A stretch of 64,000 bases of DNA, taken from positions 7,227,763 through 7,291,762 of the forward strand of contig OX422198.1 of assembly GCA_949130485.1 (NCBI GenBank), written 5' to 3'. A model generated the notes under the pieces. The model was not told the origin of the DNA, ran no database searches, and was given only the letters and a program-made list of their open reading frames with translations. This DNA is from Agelas oroides (taxonomy: Eukaryota > Porifera > Demospongiae > Agelasida > Agelasidae). Shown piece after piece: positions 1 to 23,676 of the stretch (positions within the stretch are counted from its first letter, which is position 1; every line of letters begins with the position of its first letter). Both the position numbers and the translations under genes were made by a program.

Positions 1-212
1 ACTGGACTGTGGGAAGGCCTGGGAATGACGCTAGCTATAGTGTACTTGTGCATGTGTGGCCTCATTCCCATGCAGATCCCTGGAATGTGACTGTTGGAAC
101 AGTTGATATGGCTCCATTCCTACAATGTATGCACAATGTTGTATACTTTACAATAAATTGAAATTGAAACAGAAATAGAATCTTTCCTGCAAGAGCTGTT
201 TAAGAATGTCTC
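1..212. other. Intergenic / 3' flank of the synaptotagmin-like gene
   Basis: No coding sequence is recognisable here. A half-hairpin terminus (GCCTGGGAATGACGCTA type) lies near 17-33 and matches the right end of the MITE family seen throughout the window. An AATAAA on the + strand at 152-157 could be the polyadenylation signal of a + strand gene ending left of the window, but this is only a motif. Confidence 0.4.
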
Positions 213-575
213 TCATCTAAGTTCATGCCACTCTGCGATGTGTTTCCCTGGTGTAGCCATGATGTCATTCCAGTGGCGGTACTCTTCTCCGGAGGCCTGG
301 GCACACAGAGACACCTTGCCAAGTTCCCTCCTCTCTGCCTGCTTGCTCTCATTCAACATAGTGACTGTGACAATCATGTTGTGTGCCCGCTCAGGGTCAA
401 CGCAAACTGTCAGTGCTTCATTGAAGATGGGGGAGCAGCTTTGTGATCTTCGTTTCGTCTTTAGCTTTCCCATCACCTTCTCTCCTACCATCACGCAGAT
501 CTTGGCCTGGCAGTCTGTAGAGTGAGTGTGTGTGTGTGTGTGTGTGGGTGTGTGTGTGGGTGTGTGAGCATGTGT

Positions 576-626
<51 letters not shown>

Positions 627-3600
627 CATGTGTGCGAGTGGGAGAGGAATCGAGTTTATTTTCGGCTGAATATCATGAACTACAATTGTTGTGCTCATAC
701 AAGGTGACTATGGCAACCAGCTTGCTCAAAACATATAAACCAGATTTTATTTTCCGTAAGGTTCCTGTACCATCTTCCTGTAACTAATGGATACAGAGTG
801 TTTCAATCACCATAAGATGTCTATTTTGGGGGGTGAGAACAGTTCATTTTCACTTGGCAGCTGTACTTTGCTGGACTCCATGAGGCAGTAGTTTTTGTAG
901 TCAGTTTCTGTTCCTCATGGAACAGGATGGACCTTAATTGGTCATCGAACCCAAGAAGCAAGATGAAGCAAGTTTTGAAGCCAGTGGGCTGCTGTTACTA
1001 TAGGGGGGTGATATAATTGTGCATGTCGGGGGGAAGTGTGGGGGGAAGTGTGGGGGGAAGCAATGCAAGGCAGCGTTGTGAAGCTTCACTGAACCACTGC
1101 ACACAGGCAGCTAGGGGTAAGCTTGAGCAAACAACGTGGAGACCATTAAATTGCCTGTGTGCATGGGGTTCTCCTCAGATTATACAATAAGTTGTTTTGG
1201 TACAATGTTGGCTCACCCCAATTGTTATAACACTAAAATAACATTGGGTGAGCCTGGTCATCATCATTTTAGTTTTGTTAATGGACTAAGACAACATCAG
1301 TGTTTACTATGCCTAGCTCACTCAACTGTACTTTAGGTTGAGTTTTAACTCCTTGAGTAAGACTCACATGAGTGTCGTTGGTGTGCAGGGGTTGTCAGTT
1401 GGTAGCTGTCTACAAGAGGGTGGAGACACTAATCAGCATTTTACAGAGGCTGGTGTAATGGTTCTCAGCCAGCGTTTCATACAAAATTTCAAAGTGGGTG
1501 GGGGAGGGAAGGAGAGATTTTCTCTCTTCCCATAACAAACCCTGTCAACTACCTAGCTACAAACACCTTTGTGAGGCTGACCAACTTCTCTCTTCCCATA
1601 ACAAACCCTGTCAACTACCTAGCTACAAACACCTTTGTGAGGCTGACCAACTTCTCTCTTCCCATAACAAACCCTGTCAACTACCTAGCTACAAACACCT
1701 TTGTGAGGCTGACCAACTTCTCTCTTCCCATAACAAACCCTGTCAACTACCTAGCTACAAACACCTTTGTGAGGCTGACCAACTGTTCCTGCATGTTAAG
1801 TTTTACTATTTGAACTACCGCATGTTCAGGACAAGCCACTTCCTTGTGAACAACAGGAAGACCTTCCTAAGGAAATGATGCCAACTAACTACGTCCAATA
1901 ACACCCCTTCTCTGTCATTCTGTAGTGTTAGAACCCCTATACATGCACAATGCCAATCTTGTTTCCAGTACCCAAAGGCTTTCACCTGACTCTGTGTTTA
2001 TGTGTGAAGAGTTGCCAAGTTGCCTACTCAAAGCAAACATGAAGAGAGTGCCAACTGTCGCCATTTCTTAGTTTGGTCACTGGAACTATATGGGTAGCAT
2101 TTACCAGATGCAACTTCAACTGTAAGAGTCTGTAGCCAGGTCATTTTCAGTTATTTTCAGCCAGGTCGACCATTGACTAACAGTGTTTGTGCGTAGTTTA
2201 GTAACTATTGCCATAGCAACAGATTACGAGATGTGTGGGGCACTGGGAGCTCTTTACTCAGTAGTCTCGTTCCCAGGCCCGTTCAGATGGGAATGGGACC
2301 GTTTAGTCAGTTGAGCATAGGAATAACGGCTACAAGGTCTTTTTTATTTTTGCTCAGAATATATGAAAAAGCTATACCACTCCAGCTCACTCTTCACTTG
2401 AGGGCAGAAAATTCTTCCCGCTTACTCCCTTCTCCCTCCTTCTCCCTCCTTCTCCCTCCTTCTCCCTCCTTCTCCCTCCTCCTCCCTCCTCCTCCCTCCT
2501 CCTCCCTCCTCCTCCCTCCTTCTCCCTCCTCCTCCCTCCTTCTCCCTCCTTCTCCCTCCTTCTCCCCCTTCTCCCTCCTTCTCCCTCCTTCTCCCTCCTT
2601 CTCCCTCCTCCTCCCTCCTCCTCCCTCCTTCTCCCTCCTCCTCCCTCCTCCTCCCTCCTTCTCCCTCCTCCTCCCTCCTTCTCCCTCCTTCTCCCTCCTT
2701 CTCCCTCCTTCTCCCTCCTTCTCCCTCCTCCTCCCTCCTCCTCCCTCCTTCTCCCTCCTTCTCCCTCCTTCTCCCTCCTCCTCCCTCCTTCTCCCTCCTT
2801 CTCCCTCCTTCTCCCTCCTTCTCCCTCCTTCTCCCTCCTCCTCCCTCCTTCTCCCTCCTTCTCCCTCCTCCTCCCTCCTTCTCCCTCCTTCTCCCTCCTC
2901 CTCCCTCCTTCTCCCTCCTTCTCCCTCCTTCTCCCACAAACCTGTGTCTTGTGTATTTCCTTTGTTGAGGTCCTTTGCTCTGAGGACAATGACACTCAGT
3001 TTCTTACTCTCGGGAGTGTAGCACAGGGAGACGAGCACCGTGCCAAGGTTCTCCCGTATCTGCAACAAGAGAGGAAAATGTTCACCTAGCCAGCCTGTCC
3101 CAAGCCTCCCCACCGTCCAGTCCTTGATCGCTTACTACAAACAATCAAAAACTGGCCAATGAGAAGGCTTGGGAATAAGGCTGCTGTCTACCCTCACTCT
3201 CCAAGAACCATGGTACAAAGCTAGTTCTAACCAGCATTATATATGTACACGGACCTCAAGTCGAAAAGTGTAGCTAAAAACATATTCATAGTGGCCCCAG
3301 GCGTGTGCAAGACATTAAAAGTTTACGTAAGTACTAGGAGATTTTCAAGTGAACAACTGAAGATTTGTCCTCTCCCAGTCTTGTTCTGTAAGACCCTGTG
3401 TACAAGGCTAGTCCTGACCCTGATGTGCACACATCGTGCACAGAAAAAATAACACAAAAAAAAAAAACAAGATTCATTTGTAAGATACTATGCAGTAGTA
3501 CTACGCAGCAACTACTAGCGTTTTATCATGTGTGTGTGGTTGTCATAGCAATTGTTTGTTCTTCACTTTTGCCCCAGAGGAGGGAGGACATGACGTCACG

Positions 3601-5554
3601 TCGTAGTGACAATAGCGCGCTCTGATGACGCCATTTTAACTGGCAGACATGTTCAGTTTTGTCAAAAACCTTGCACGCCCATTGCGCCCATTGCTACTTT
3701 GTCCATAGAACCGTTTGTTTAGCTTATGTCCGGACTTCTTGATCTTGGAATGTCAGTTAATTGTAGCTATCACGTGATCGCGTCCTTCCTCCTCTGCTTT
3801 TGCCCTGATGACAGCTGAAGCATTCATTAGAGATGTTGATAATCTGGTTTCACGTTTGTAACCGGGGAACCTCATTTCTGTTGTCATGACAACTCAAGCT
3901 AGCTACAAGGACTCCTTGCTGTAGCATTGATTGAATACAACGAGGCAGTGTAGAAACTAAACACACTTTTTATAGCCAAGTAAAATAACCACTGAACAAA
4001 CTCAAGTTTGCACGTGTACAAACAGTGTGCATCGAATGGTGGGTGTAGCTGTGGGGATCTAACTGTTGGTTCTAAGACTAGGCCTCACAAGACTTTGGCT
4101 ATAGATGGTTTTCATGGGGCGTGGCTTCACTTCCGGAGGGCAAGACAGGATATATGTTTGGTGCAGTCGAGTCCTTACCATCATTGCCAAAAGATAAAAG
4201 AAGCTGCTTCTCTCAAGGTGAAAGTCCACTGTACAGCTGCCTCTTGATCACACATTTGCCCTCCGGAAGTAGGACACTTAATTAACATTTGGAAACCATC
4301 TATACACACGTACATGGTATGGAATCTTTAAACAAGAAGCTATATATCAACATAGCTTTACAGCAGGTTTATACACACGTACATGGTAACTGTGAAATCT
4401 TTAAAACAAGAATCAACATAGCTTTACAGCAAGTAGCTCCATACCTTTGGAGGACGTAAGGAGAGGGTGACGGTAGCCTCTCCCTTCTCAAACTGCACAC
4501 GCACCAGAGGGAGGTCCACTTGTCCTAATATGGAATGTTTCCCGTAGGAACGGTAGTCCAGAACTTCAATGTGTAGAGTGGAGTTGATCAGTTCTCCTGC
4601 GCTCATTGCTTCGTAGCAGATTTCCTCATCAAATACCGGAGATGAATCTCTTCCAACTGACTTGGTCTTCGACGTCCTTCGCTGAGGTAGTTCGGGAACT
4701 TTTGGGATAAAAAACAACCTGACGTATGCATCTACTTCTGACCCATCCCCACGGAAGGGGAGACCAAACACTCGGTCTACCCTGACCACAAGGGACGCCG
4801 TGTCTTTGTTGTAGAGCAGCGTCAGGAAGATTTCAGGCTCTTTATTTGCTTCCTCTCTTGCTTTTGAGGACTTCTTCTCAGGAGGGACCTGGTAGTGGTA
4901 CATGTGTGGCTTGTACTCTTGCAGCCCCAGGGAAGGACTCAGCCGAGGAGGGGTGGGCGTATTTTCATGCACAACTTTCTCCATCTCTTTTTTAATCTTG
5001 CTCTCTTCCAATCTTTCTTTCAAAACTTCAGGATCCGGTTCTGCGCCGTTCAATATCATGTGCATCCCTCTCCCATGTTTGTGGTTGCCGCGGCGTCTAG
5101 TTCGTAATCTCCCAGGCCTGGTCTCGTAGATAGATCTCTTAGTCTGTTGGTGTTGAATGAATGGGTAGCGAGAACCAGTAGTGGCTGGGTCCGACAGTTG
5201 TGTAGCCATGTGGAACGTCATGGTAGGGGTAGGGGGGTCCTTCAATTTGACACAAGGGGGGTAAGGGAGGGAAAGGGGGCGTTGGTCACCCTCCGCATCC
5301 TCAGTCGGTACGCTGCGATACTGGTACTTGCTGCTGTCTTGCAGACGATGTCGCAAACTTTGTCCCGCCAGTACCAGGAGAAGAACTATGATGGCGGTGA
5401 GAATGACTATAAGCAAGGGCAAGCCGATCAGTAGCACTAGACTTGGGGCCGCCGAGTGCGATGCGGTGGGACCTGTGACGTTCATCGCAGTTCCCTGCAG
5501 CTGTGACTGCAGGGCCCGCTCACCTATCGCTCCAACCGTCCCAAGAGCCCCCAT
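213..5554 (-). CDS. Synaptotagmin-like tandem C2 membrane protein
   Basis: Three coding exons, 5554-4445, 3059-2942 and 514-213, join in phase to give 509 aa. Order: short lumenal N-terminus with an NVT glycosylation site, one transmembrane helix at about residues 41-63, a basic cytosolic linker of about 190 aa ([14 protein letters not shown]), C2A in exon 1 and C2B split over exons 2-3. This is the synaptotagmin plan for vesicle-membrane tethering or fusion. In C2A loop 1 the VDAYV Asp is kept, but loop 3 ([11 protein letters not shown]) keeps only the first of the usual Asp residues. C2B loop 3 ([17 protein letters not shown]) has none. Ca2+-independent membrane or protein binding is therefore likely (inference). 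The ATG at 5554 is the first in frame, and an AG just upstream could mark a 5' UTR intron. Syt subfamily is not assignable by eye. Confidence 0.85.
521..630. repeat. (TG)n microsatellite in synaptotagmin-like intron 2
   Basis: TG dinucleotide tract with a few GG/AT interruptions. On the coding (-) strand it is an (AC)n tract ending six bases before the CTACAG acceptor of the last exon. Confidence 0.95.
1516..1785. repeat. 66-bp minisatellite, about 4 copies
   Basis: Four near-identical 66-bp units begin TCTCTCTTCCCATAACAAAC. They lie in intron 2 of the synaptotagmin-like gene. The unit is 22 codons long, so it produces spurious repetitive reading frames. Confidence 0.95.
2426..2935. repeat. 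10-bp pyrimidine array (CTCCCTCCTY)n, about 50 copies
   Basis: Roughly 510 bp of nearly pure pyrimidine on the + strand, built of CTCCCTCCTT and CTCCCTCCTC units with one short irregularity near 2563. It starts within six bases of the donor of the exon ending at 2942 (- strand). The complementary strand is pure purine, hence the long artefactual GRRREKEGE-type frames. Confidence 0.95.
3580..3830. promoter_or_regulatory. CpG-containing intronic block with a palindromic CRE
   Basis: This stretch of synaptotagmin-like intron 1 is richer in CpG than its surroundings. It has TGACGTCA at 3591-3598, a second TGACG half-site near 3627 and CACGTG near 3772. It could be an alternative promoter or enhancer; the motifs are the only evidence. 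Confidence 0.3.
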
Positions 5555-5740
5555 GCATCTATCTGCACAGTAAATTTATTTACCGAGAAATGAATTGCAC
5601 ACACGCACCCGAATCACTATGCACACACGTTTCTCATCACCCGAATTAAGAAGTTGCACGATGCTTCTTTAAAGTTTATTTCTTGACACACCGAGAACAG
5701 GGAGATGGCGTGAAGTAGCAGAATGCTCGGCACTATCGAC
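5555..5740. other. 5' flank of the synaptotagmin-like gene
   Basis: Short upstream segment between the synaptotagmin-like ATG and the transposon at 5750. No TATA box or clear initiator is visible. The promoter is either here or was displaced by the transposon insertion. Confidence 0.35.
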
Positions 5741-6382
5741 GGATAGTCATAGTCTCGCAAGCCAGCCGTATTTTTCTTTATTTCCGGTGGGAGGAGCGAG
5801 AGGGAGAGAAAAATACGTCTGGACACTCTGGCCAGCTTCCCGTGGATATCCGCACTAATGCATGAGGTTCAAATCTGATTGGTCCGTTCTAAATTAAGCA
5901 CATGACTTCCTGCATGCCAATCCGTATACTACTCACTTACGATGCTATTCTACGATACTGGCTTTATACTGTCCACAGGCGCATGACGGGGACCTCGCAA
6001 GTGCAAGAACAGCATCAAGACGACTTGCTCTTGAATTCTAAAGTCGCTGGAAGCCGCGTCTGTGGCCGCTCTTCCAGTAGGCGAAATTACAGACCGCGTC
6101 CACTCTCGAGACGACTCTTTTTACAACGTGTGCTAGTGGAGTCGTTCTGAATGAGCTCTCTGTCGCGACAGCTTGCCAGTGTGGGCACAAGCTTCACAAA
6201 ACAGTAACACATAGCTGGATAAATGTTTTAATTTGCATACCGTGCGCGTGACCTGCAGCAATTATTACATTCCTTCGTGGCACAGGAAGCTGGCCAGTGT
6301 CCAGACGTATTTTTCTCTCCCTCTCGCTCCTCCCACCGGAAATAAAGAAAAATACGGCTGGCTTGCGAGACTAGGATAGTCA
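5741..6382. mobile_element. Long-TIR DNA transposon (MULE-like MITE) with 9-bp target duplication
   Basis: The element is 5750-6373 (624 bp), flanked on both sides by GGATAGTCA (5741-5749 and 6374-6382). Its inverted arms are about 95 bp each and almost identical, starting TAGTCTCGCAAGCCAGCC. The only clear arm difference is a 2-bp length change near the inner end (CACTCTGGCC versus CACTGGCC). The inner 430 bp encode no recognisable transposase, so it is non-autonomous. A 9-bp duplication with long TIRs is typical of Mutator-like elements. Arm identity points to a fairly recent insertion. It lies less than 200 bp upstream of the synaptotagmin-like start codon. Confidence 0.85.
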
Positions 6383-6515
6383 GTCGCAGGAAATGAAAAT
6401 GCCAAATAAGTGAATTCATAAGAAGGTATCCGGTTACCTTAAAGATTATTATAAATGAACAATATTTTTCATTCTTCCTATCAGTCGAAACCCTAATAGT
6501 TCAGTCGGCAGCTCT

Positions 6516-14339
<7,824 letters not shown>

Positions 14340-14571
14340 TCTCCTCGTCTCTCTTGCTCTATTTTATTGTCCGGATTAGCGTCCCACAATGAACTTTGCC
14401 CAGCATATGCATACTACGCCGTGCGCATTGGATGTATGACGTCATCTCTGGCGCAATATGATTGGTTGGCTTCAAAAAATACCGGGAAATCCAATTTGAG
14501 AAACAGCTGCACCATACCAAGCCGAACACGCAGTTCCCCACACAGCTCTCACTTCGACACTTGAGTACGCA
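14340..14571. promoter_or_regulatory. Bidirectional promoter, NARS1 / PABIR-like
   Basis: 232 bp separate the two divergent start codons. A perfect CRE palindrome TGACGTCA lies at 14437-14444 and an inverted CCAAT (ATTGG) at about 14462. There is no TATA box. Synthetase genes in other animals respond to ATF4/CREB-type bZIP factors, so the CRE is a plausible control site (inference). Confidence 0.6.
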
Positions 14572-15489
14572 ATGACTGCTGTACAGTCCTCTCCCTTCCA
14601 TCAGTCTTCGCCGTTCAACCAGCGCGTACCCAGCTCCCCTGGTCTGTCCCCCTTTTTTGGCAAGCTGGCACCCCGCCGCACGCAGTCCCCCACGAACTCT
14701 CCAGCAGCACTGGTCCCAGAAGTGGGAGAGAGGGTGTTCACGGGAAGCCCACTCCTCAGGCAAATCCTCAAAGGTAGCTAAAAGTTAAGCTTATTCATAA
14801 GAGCAGCGCTGAAAATATGGTTACACAAAACATTTGATACAATCCCGTGAATGTTTTTGCAATACACCATGTTTACTGTTTCTTGCAGTTGGTCGCAAGC
14901 GACAGCTAGACCAAGAAGGCTCTCCTTCTCCCTCCATTGCCAGTGTCTCCAAGAGGTTTTGTGAGTCCTCGAGGGTTCCTACCACCAGTAACAGTGTCAT
15001 TGTTGTAAGAAGAAAAGTGGACCCGAAGGCAACCAGTAAGCTGCCCCAAGAGAGTCCAGTGTATAGCAATACATTCTTTGCATAAGGCTTGTCCTGAGTC
15101 CTGTGTTGCACAATGGGCTATTCCATTAAATAGGAGCATACCCCTATATACCCTGAGATAGAAATTTTGCCTTATGGCACAGATGTTAGCACATGGATAA
15201 ATTACTGCAACTTGCCTAGAACAAATTAATTATTTGTCAACATGGGGCGTATATCTCCATTTAACTCAATGCAGCTATTGCCTTTGCGTACATACTCAAT
15301 GATTATACTGGCATCTCAACTTTTTAACATGCAGATCAGGCGCAGGTGGTGCCCAGTTACAACTCCCCAGTGCGTGCAGAAGACTCTGATGTGGTGGATA
15401 TCAAGAGGAAACTCCCTGAGAGCAGTGAGGGGGTTAAACCACTAGATTTGTTCGCAGGAGATGACATCTTTGCCTGCCATGAGGAGTGA
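14572..15489 (+). CDS. Small Ser/Pro-rich nuclear-type protein, possible PABIR/FAM122 relative
   Basis: Three exons (14572-14773, 14889-15035, 15335-15489) close in phase to 167 aa. Low complexity N-terminus with several SP sites (QSSPF, SPGLSPFFGK), then RRTQSPTN, a basic GRKRQLD followed by SKRF, VVRRKVD, and an acidic C-terminus (DLFAGDDIFACHEE). The order SPFFGK - RRxQSP - KRxxxx - KRF recalls the conserved region of PABIR/FAM122 proteins, which bind and inhibit PP2A-B55, but the match is short and was judged by eye. No globular domain or signal peptide. Convergent with WDR93-like (206 bp between stop codons). Confidence 0.55.
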
Positions 15490-15695
15490 TGCTGAGTGAT
15501 TGACTACTTGACTATTGGTGTCTGCAGGGCTCACTGACAGCTGCAATCAATACTTTGATCATCCTGAAGGAATCATATATATAGCAGAAGCACAAATAAC
15601 AGATTGATTGGCAACACAATATTATATATGCCATTCTGACTTTCAACAAGCTTTCATAGCAACCATGATGTATTAGAATAATAATACAGGTTTTG

Positions 15696-18600
15696 CTATG
15701 CATGTTGCAGCAACTCTTGTGCAAATTCATTCCATCTTTTCTGTCGTCTTCCCACATCAGTACACCTCTCTTCATACCTATAAAGGTAGTACGTTTAACT
15801 TGAGAAGATGAACTACAAAGCTAGTGATGAACAGTACTCACTTCAGTTTTATGAACGTAGCTAATTTCTTCTCCATTATTTCCATCATGGTAAGCTGCTC
15901 AGTAGTATTGTCCTCCGGTGAGTGTGGGGGAGGAGGAGTGGACCAGTAGGGGGTGAGGTGGGGAAGGGGACGGAGATGCATGCTGAAGAGGCTGGTATGC
16001 TGTAGAGTTTAGTACGTAATTATGACATCACAAACATCCCCCAGGCCTTTACATTGAAATTGTTAAAGGCGAACACATGGGCAAAATTGGTGCAAGGACT
16101 ACGTATTGATTTCTACCCATGTACATTAGACAGGTGCTTACATTGGGTGTCACTTCTTGGTCCTGTGGTTTGCCTATATGTTACATGTGATCATGCAAGA
16201 AAATAACATTTGAGGACCATACATAATACCACTTCAGCACGTAGAACACACCTGCAATGAAGGCATAATCACCATCTCCACTGAATGTGCACGATGCATT
16301 GCACATTACAAATGACTGTGGTAATTTGAGTCTACAAAGAGCTTCTCTCTCCCTGAGGCTCCATAGCATGACAGAGCCATCACAGTGCAAAGAAGCAACC
16401 TAAATGGGTAGAAGTTAATAACACTACGATGCTGCATGTCTGATAGTTACATACACTTACAACAGATGGAAGCACTAGATTAGCTTTCAAAGATAATACT
16501 TCACTGCTGGAGTCATATCCACTTGAGGAAAAGAGACCAGCATACATCTCTTGCTGTCTAGATATCCTGCAGGCATTCAATTTCAGTTTCAACAGTTTAT
16601 AAACAGATTATAGATCATCATTCTATGTACCTGTGACTGACTGAATAAGTGGTATCTTTGCTATGTCTGTGATCAGACGGAAGGACCAGCACCTCTCCTC
16701 GCTTTGTTCCCACGGCTAAGACAGGATTCATGGTGTCTCCTGGAAAAAACTCCATCACAGATATGCTGTCTGGTGGACTGATAGCAGATACAGCTTGAGT
16801 GCACAGGCCTACAATGGCATGATGGTCAACATTAGTTCAGTCATTCACGCATGTATACTCAGAGTATATACACTGTAACCTGTTCTCTGATTCCAAATGA
16901 GTACCACTCCACTCTGAAGACCAACAGCTAGGAGACCTCCATCAGCACTTACGATACTGCTGACAATAATGCTAGCTTGAGGATAGACTCTGTGTGGAAC
17001 TGCAGCCCCTGAAATTAAGGTTGAAGAAGGAAGACAGCAGGACACCACAATTGATAAGCCCCTTGCAACATTCTTCTAATATTGTAACCTTGGTACCTTT
17101 GGTAGACTCTTTCAGGGAGTAGAACAGTAGCTGTGTGTGTTGATCCCACCAAACAGCCACGTCACATGGAGCAACTATGTTGTATAGAACACACCTGAAC
17201 ACAGCAGTCTTGCAAGTGATATGACATGCTCAAGTGACTAAGTCCTCACCTTGTCTCTTGCCATTCTTGTAGTAGAGAAAGTGGCATGTTGGATAACTAA
17301 GGGTGCAAACACATATTCATAATCACTTTCCCCTGTGAACTGTTTTAGGTGCTGCCTACCTTTGTTGAGAGTTGATCAGCTTTGGGTTTTCAGAGACAAA
17401 GTCTGCACGCTGGAAGATGAATGTTTTTCTTCGGCTCTCAAAGTACTTTTGTGTCAAGATATGGTGCTCTCCACTAGCTATGCTGTCCATACTGCCTGCA
17501 AAAGCACTTTAGGATATAAAAATTATAAAAAGCAGCTGAGCAAACTGTCATTGTGATAAGTGATACTTGCACACATTACCATCTTACATATGTTGTACCT
17601 TTGCAATGCAGTAGCTGGGTCATTAGCAGTGCATGGGGATGTAGGCTTCGGTGGACAAACAGTCAACACTAGCGAGGCCTTGGAGTATGCTGAATCTCCC
17701 TGCAGTTATAAAATAATTTATGATAACTTTTCAGCTGATTGGTGTTACATACTGTAGTCAGAAATTTGGATTTATTCTCGCTCTCTTGAAACATCTAAAA
17801 CAACAATATAGCTTCTTAATCCACCACCTACCTCTTCTGGTTGGGACCCTACACTAGCATGGCTGCCGCTGGCCTCCACTCCAGCTGCTGCTGTTACTGA
17901 GACTTTAGTGAGAAATTCCTGTAGTTCCTTGTGCCAAGCATCGACTGGGAGCTGATAGACCTCAAGTTGGTAACCATCAGAAGCTTGAGGCAGACGGAAA
18001 ACGTATGGGTTCAGAATAAAGACATGTGCGATAGAGAATGAAATATTAACTTGTGTACAACGTACAAAGTGTGGTTAAAGCCAAGTGAGTGCTGTTGGGT
18101 GAAATTGTGATGGATGTTTGCTTTTTCTCATCCTACAGTGATAAAAACAAACAGCTTGTATTATTGCATGTCACTATACAGTCTTATAACCTCACTCCCA
18201 GGCCTTCCCTCAGTGACTGTCAGTTTTTGATCTCTTGTAAGGCCACAGCGGGAAAATATCCCGTTTCTCATCCACCGCCCGCACAGACTTCCTGCACTTC
18301 TCAAAACACAATACATTTACTGCTTCCGCCTTTGGAAACATAGTATAAACTTGGCTGTGTCATTGTACAAACAGCTGCATTTTGCTGCGTTTTGCAGTTG
18401 TGTTTTGTTAATTCTGTGCCTGCCCGCACTGATTTTTAGCCATTTCCAGGATGAGAAACAGGGCTATTTCCCTGCTATGGCCTAAGTAGGCAAAAACGAG
18501 GCATAACCTCACTCCCAGGCCTTCCCTCAGTGACTGTCAGTTTTTGATCTCTTGTAAGTAGGCAAAAACGAGCCTGCTACAAGTGATCCAACACTGGAGG

Positions 18601-19288
18601 CAGGGAAGGCCTGGGAACCCTTGCAACCGTTGTACTTAATTGTGTGACACCAACCATGTCATACCTGTGTGGGAAAATCTGTCACATACACCAGACGAGA
18701 CTGGATATATGCAAAGATTCTTACTCCTAAAAGGACAAAACAACAAAGCAAGTAAGACATCATAAAAAGTGCCGGGTCTCTTTCCTGCAGTTAGACAAGA
18801 TCATTGATGGATAGTACTGTACCGTTTTGAAGCAGAACAGCGACAAAGTGCACATCTTTGCTGTACGCTGTCTCTAGTCTCATCACATCCACTCCCGCTC
18901 TCTGTACTAGCAGCTCCGCCCCTTTCTCCCCTTCCCTTGCACACAACACACTCAGCCCAGAGCTACCGCCAACAAACACCAACCCTCCTCTACCGCTGCT
19001 GATTGAATTTACTCCTTCAACAGCAGCTACCAAATGTGCATCGTTTGCTTCTGGAACCTTCACGCGAGCTCGCTCCTGTTCCCTTTGAATACTTCTCGCT
19101 TCAATTGCTTCCCACGCACCAGCAAACAACTCTCGTAATATTTCGTCGATCGCGCGAAATGGCTGCGGGAGACGGTCTATCCAGAGTGCAGGGTCGTTCA
19201 GAAACCCCCCAAGGTCTTCTTCAAGTTCGTCAGAATCATCACAGTGGTGCCTGTAACCTGGCTTGCAGCGATCCCTGTTGGATGCCAT
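15696..19288 (-). CDS. WD-repeat protein, WDR93-like (CFAP297)
   Basis: Coding blocks on the minus strand: 19288-18823, 18726-18665, 18132-17832, 17794-17753, 17699-17599, 17491-17360, 17296-17250, 17194-17097, 17008-16880, 16808-16631, 16566-16461, 16399-about 16252, about 15990-15842 and 15777-15696. The N-terminal LPQPFRAIDEILRELF segment followed by WD-like blades (SADGGLLAVGLQSGVVLIW, CDGSVMLWSLRE, FSGDGDYAFIAG) fits WDR93. WDR93 orthologues are tied to the C1d complex of the ciliary central apparatus, so a ciliary role is likely if orthology holds. The junction at about 17196-17249 and the one before the penultimate exon do not close cleanly, and a base seems missing near 18075 (CTTTGTACG). 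Exact ends are approximate. Confidence 0.65.
18186..18620. repeat. Duplicated MITE-terminus segment in WDR93-like intron 2
   Basis: The segment CATAACCTCACTCCCAGGCC plus about 40 following bases occurs twice, at about 18186-18245 and 18504-18560. An inverse terminus (GGGAAGGCCTGGGAACC) lies at about 18603. Suggests a composite of degraded hairpin elements. No coding sequence is seen in 18250-18660. Confidence 0.65.
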
Positions 19289-19524
19289 TTCCTTTAGTTA
19301 TCGAGTTTCCATAGCAACGCACTAGCACACACGTCACAACACATACGAATGTTACTCCGTGTACTATACTACTGGCATGTAATGGTTACTCATGAATTCA
19401 CAGTGAAGCTTTATGCGATGAGTGCAAGCAAACACGATCGAATGCAATATACTACAGAGAACTGGGGATTGAGCCACTATAAATAGTATTTGAGAGTTTG
19501 GTCATCCAACGGCTGCAGCTGCCA

Positions 19525-23676
<4,152 letters not shown>

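Noticed and set aside
2387-3113. Long minus-strand frames of GRRREKEGE repeats
   Set aside because: They are translations of the 10-bp pyrimidine array in an intron; all frames stay open because the repeat lacks stops.
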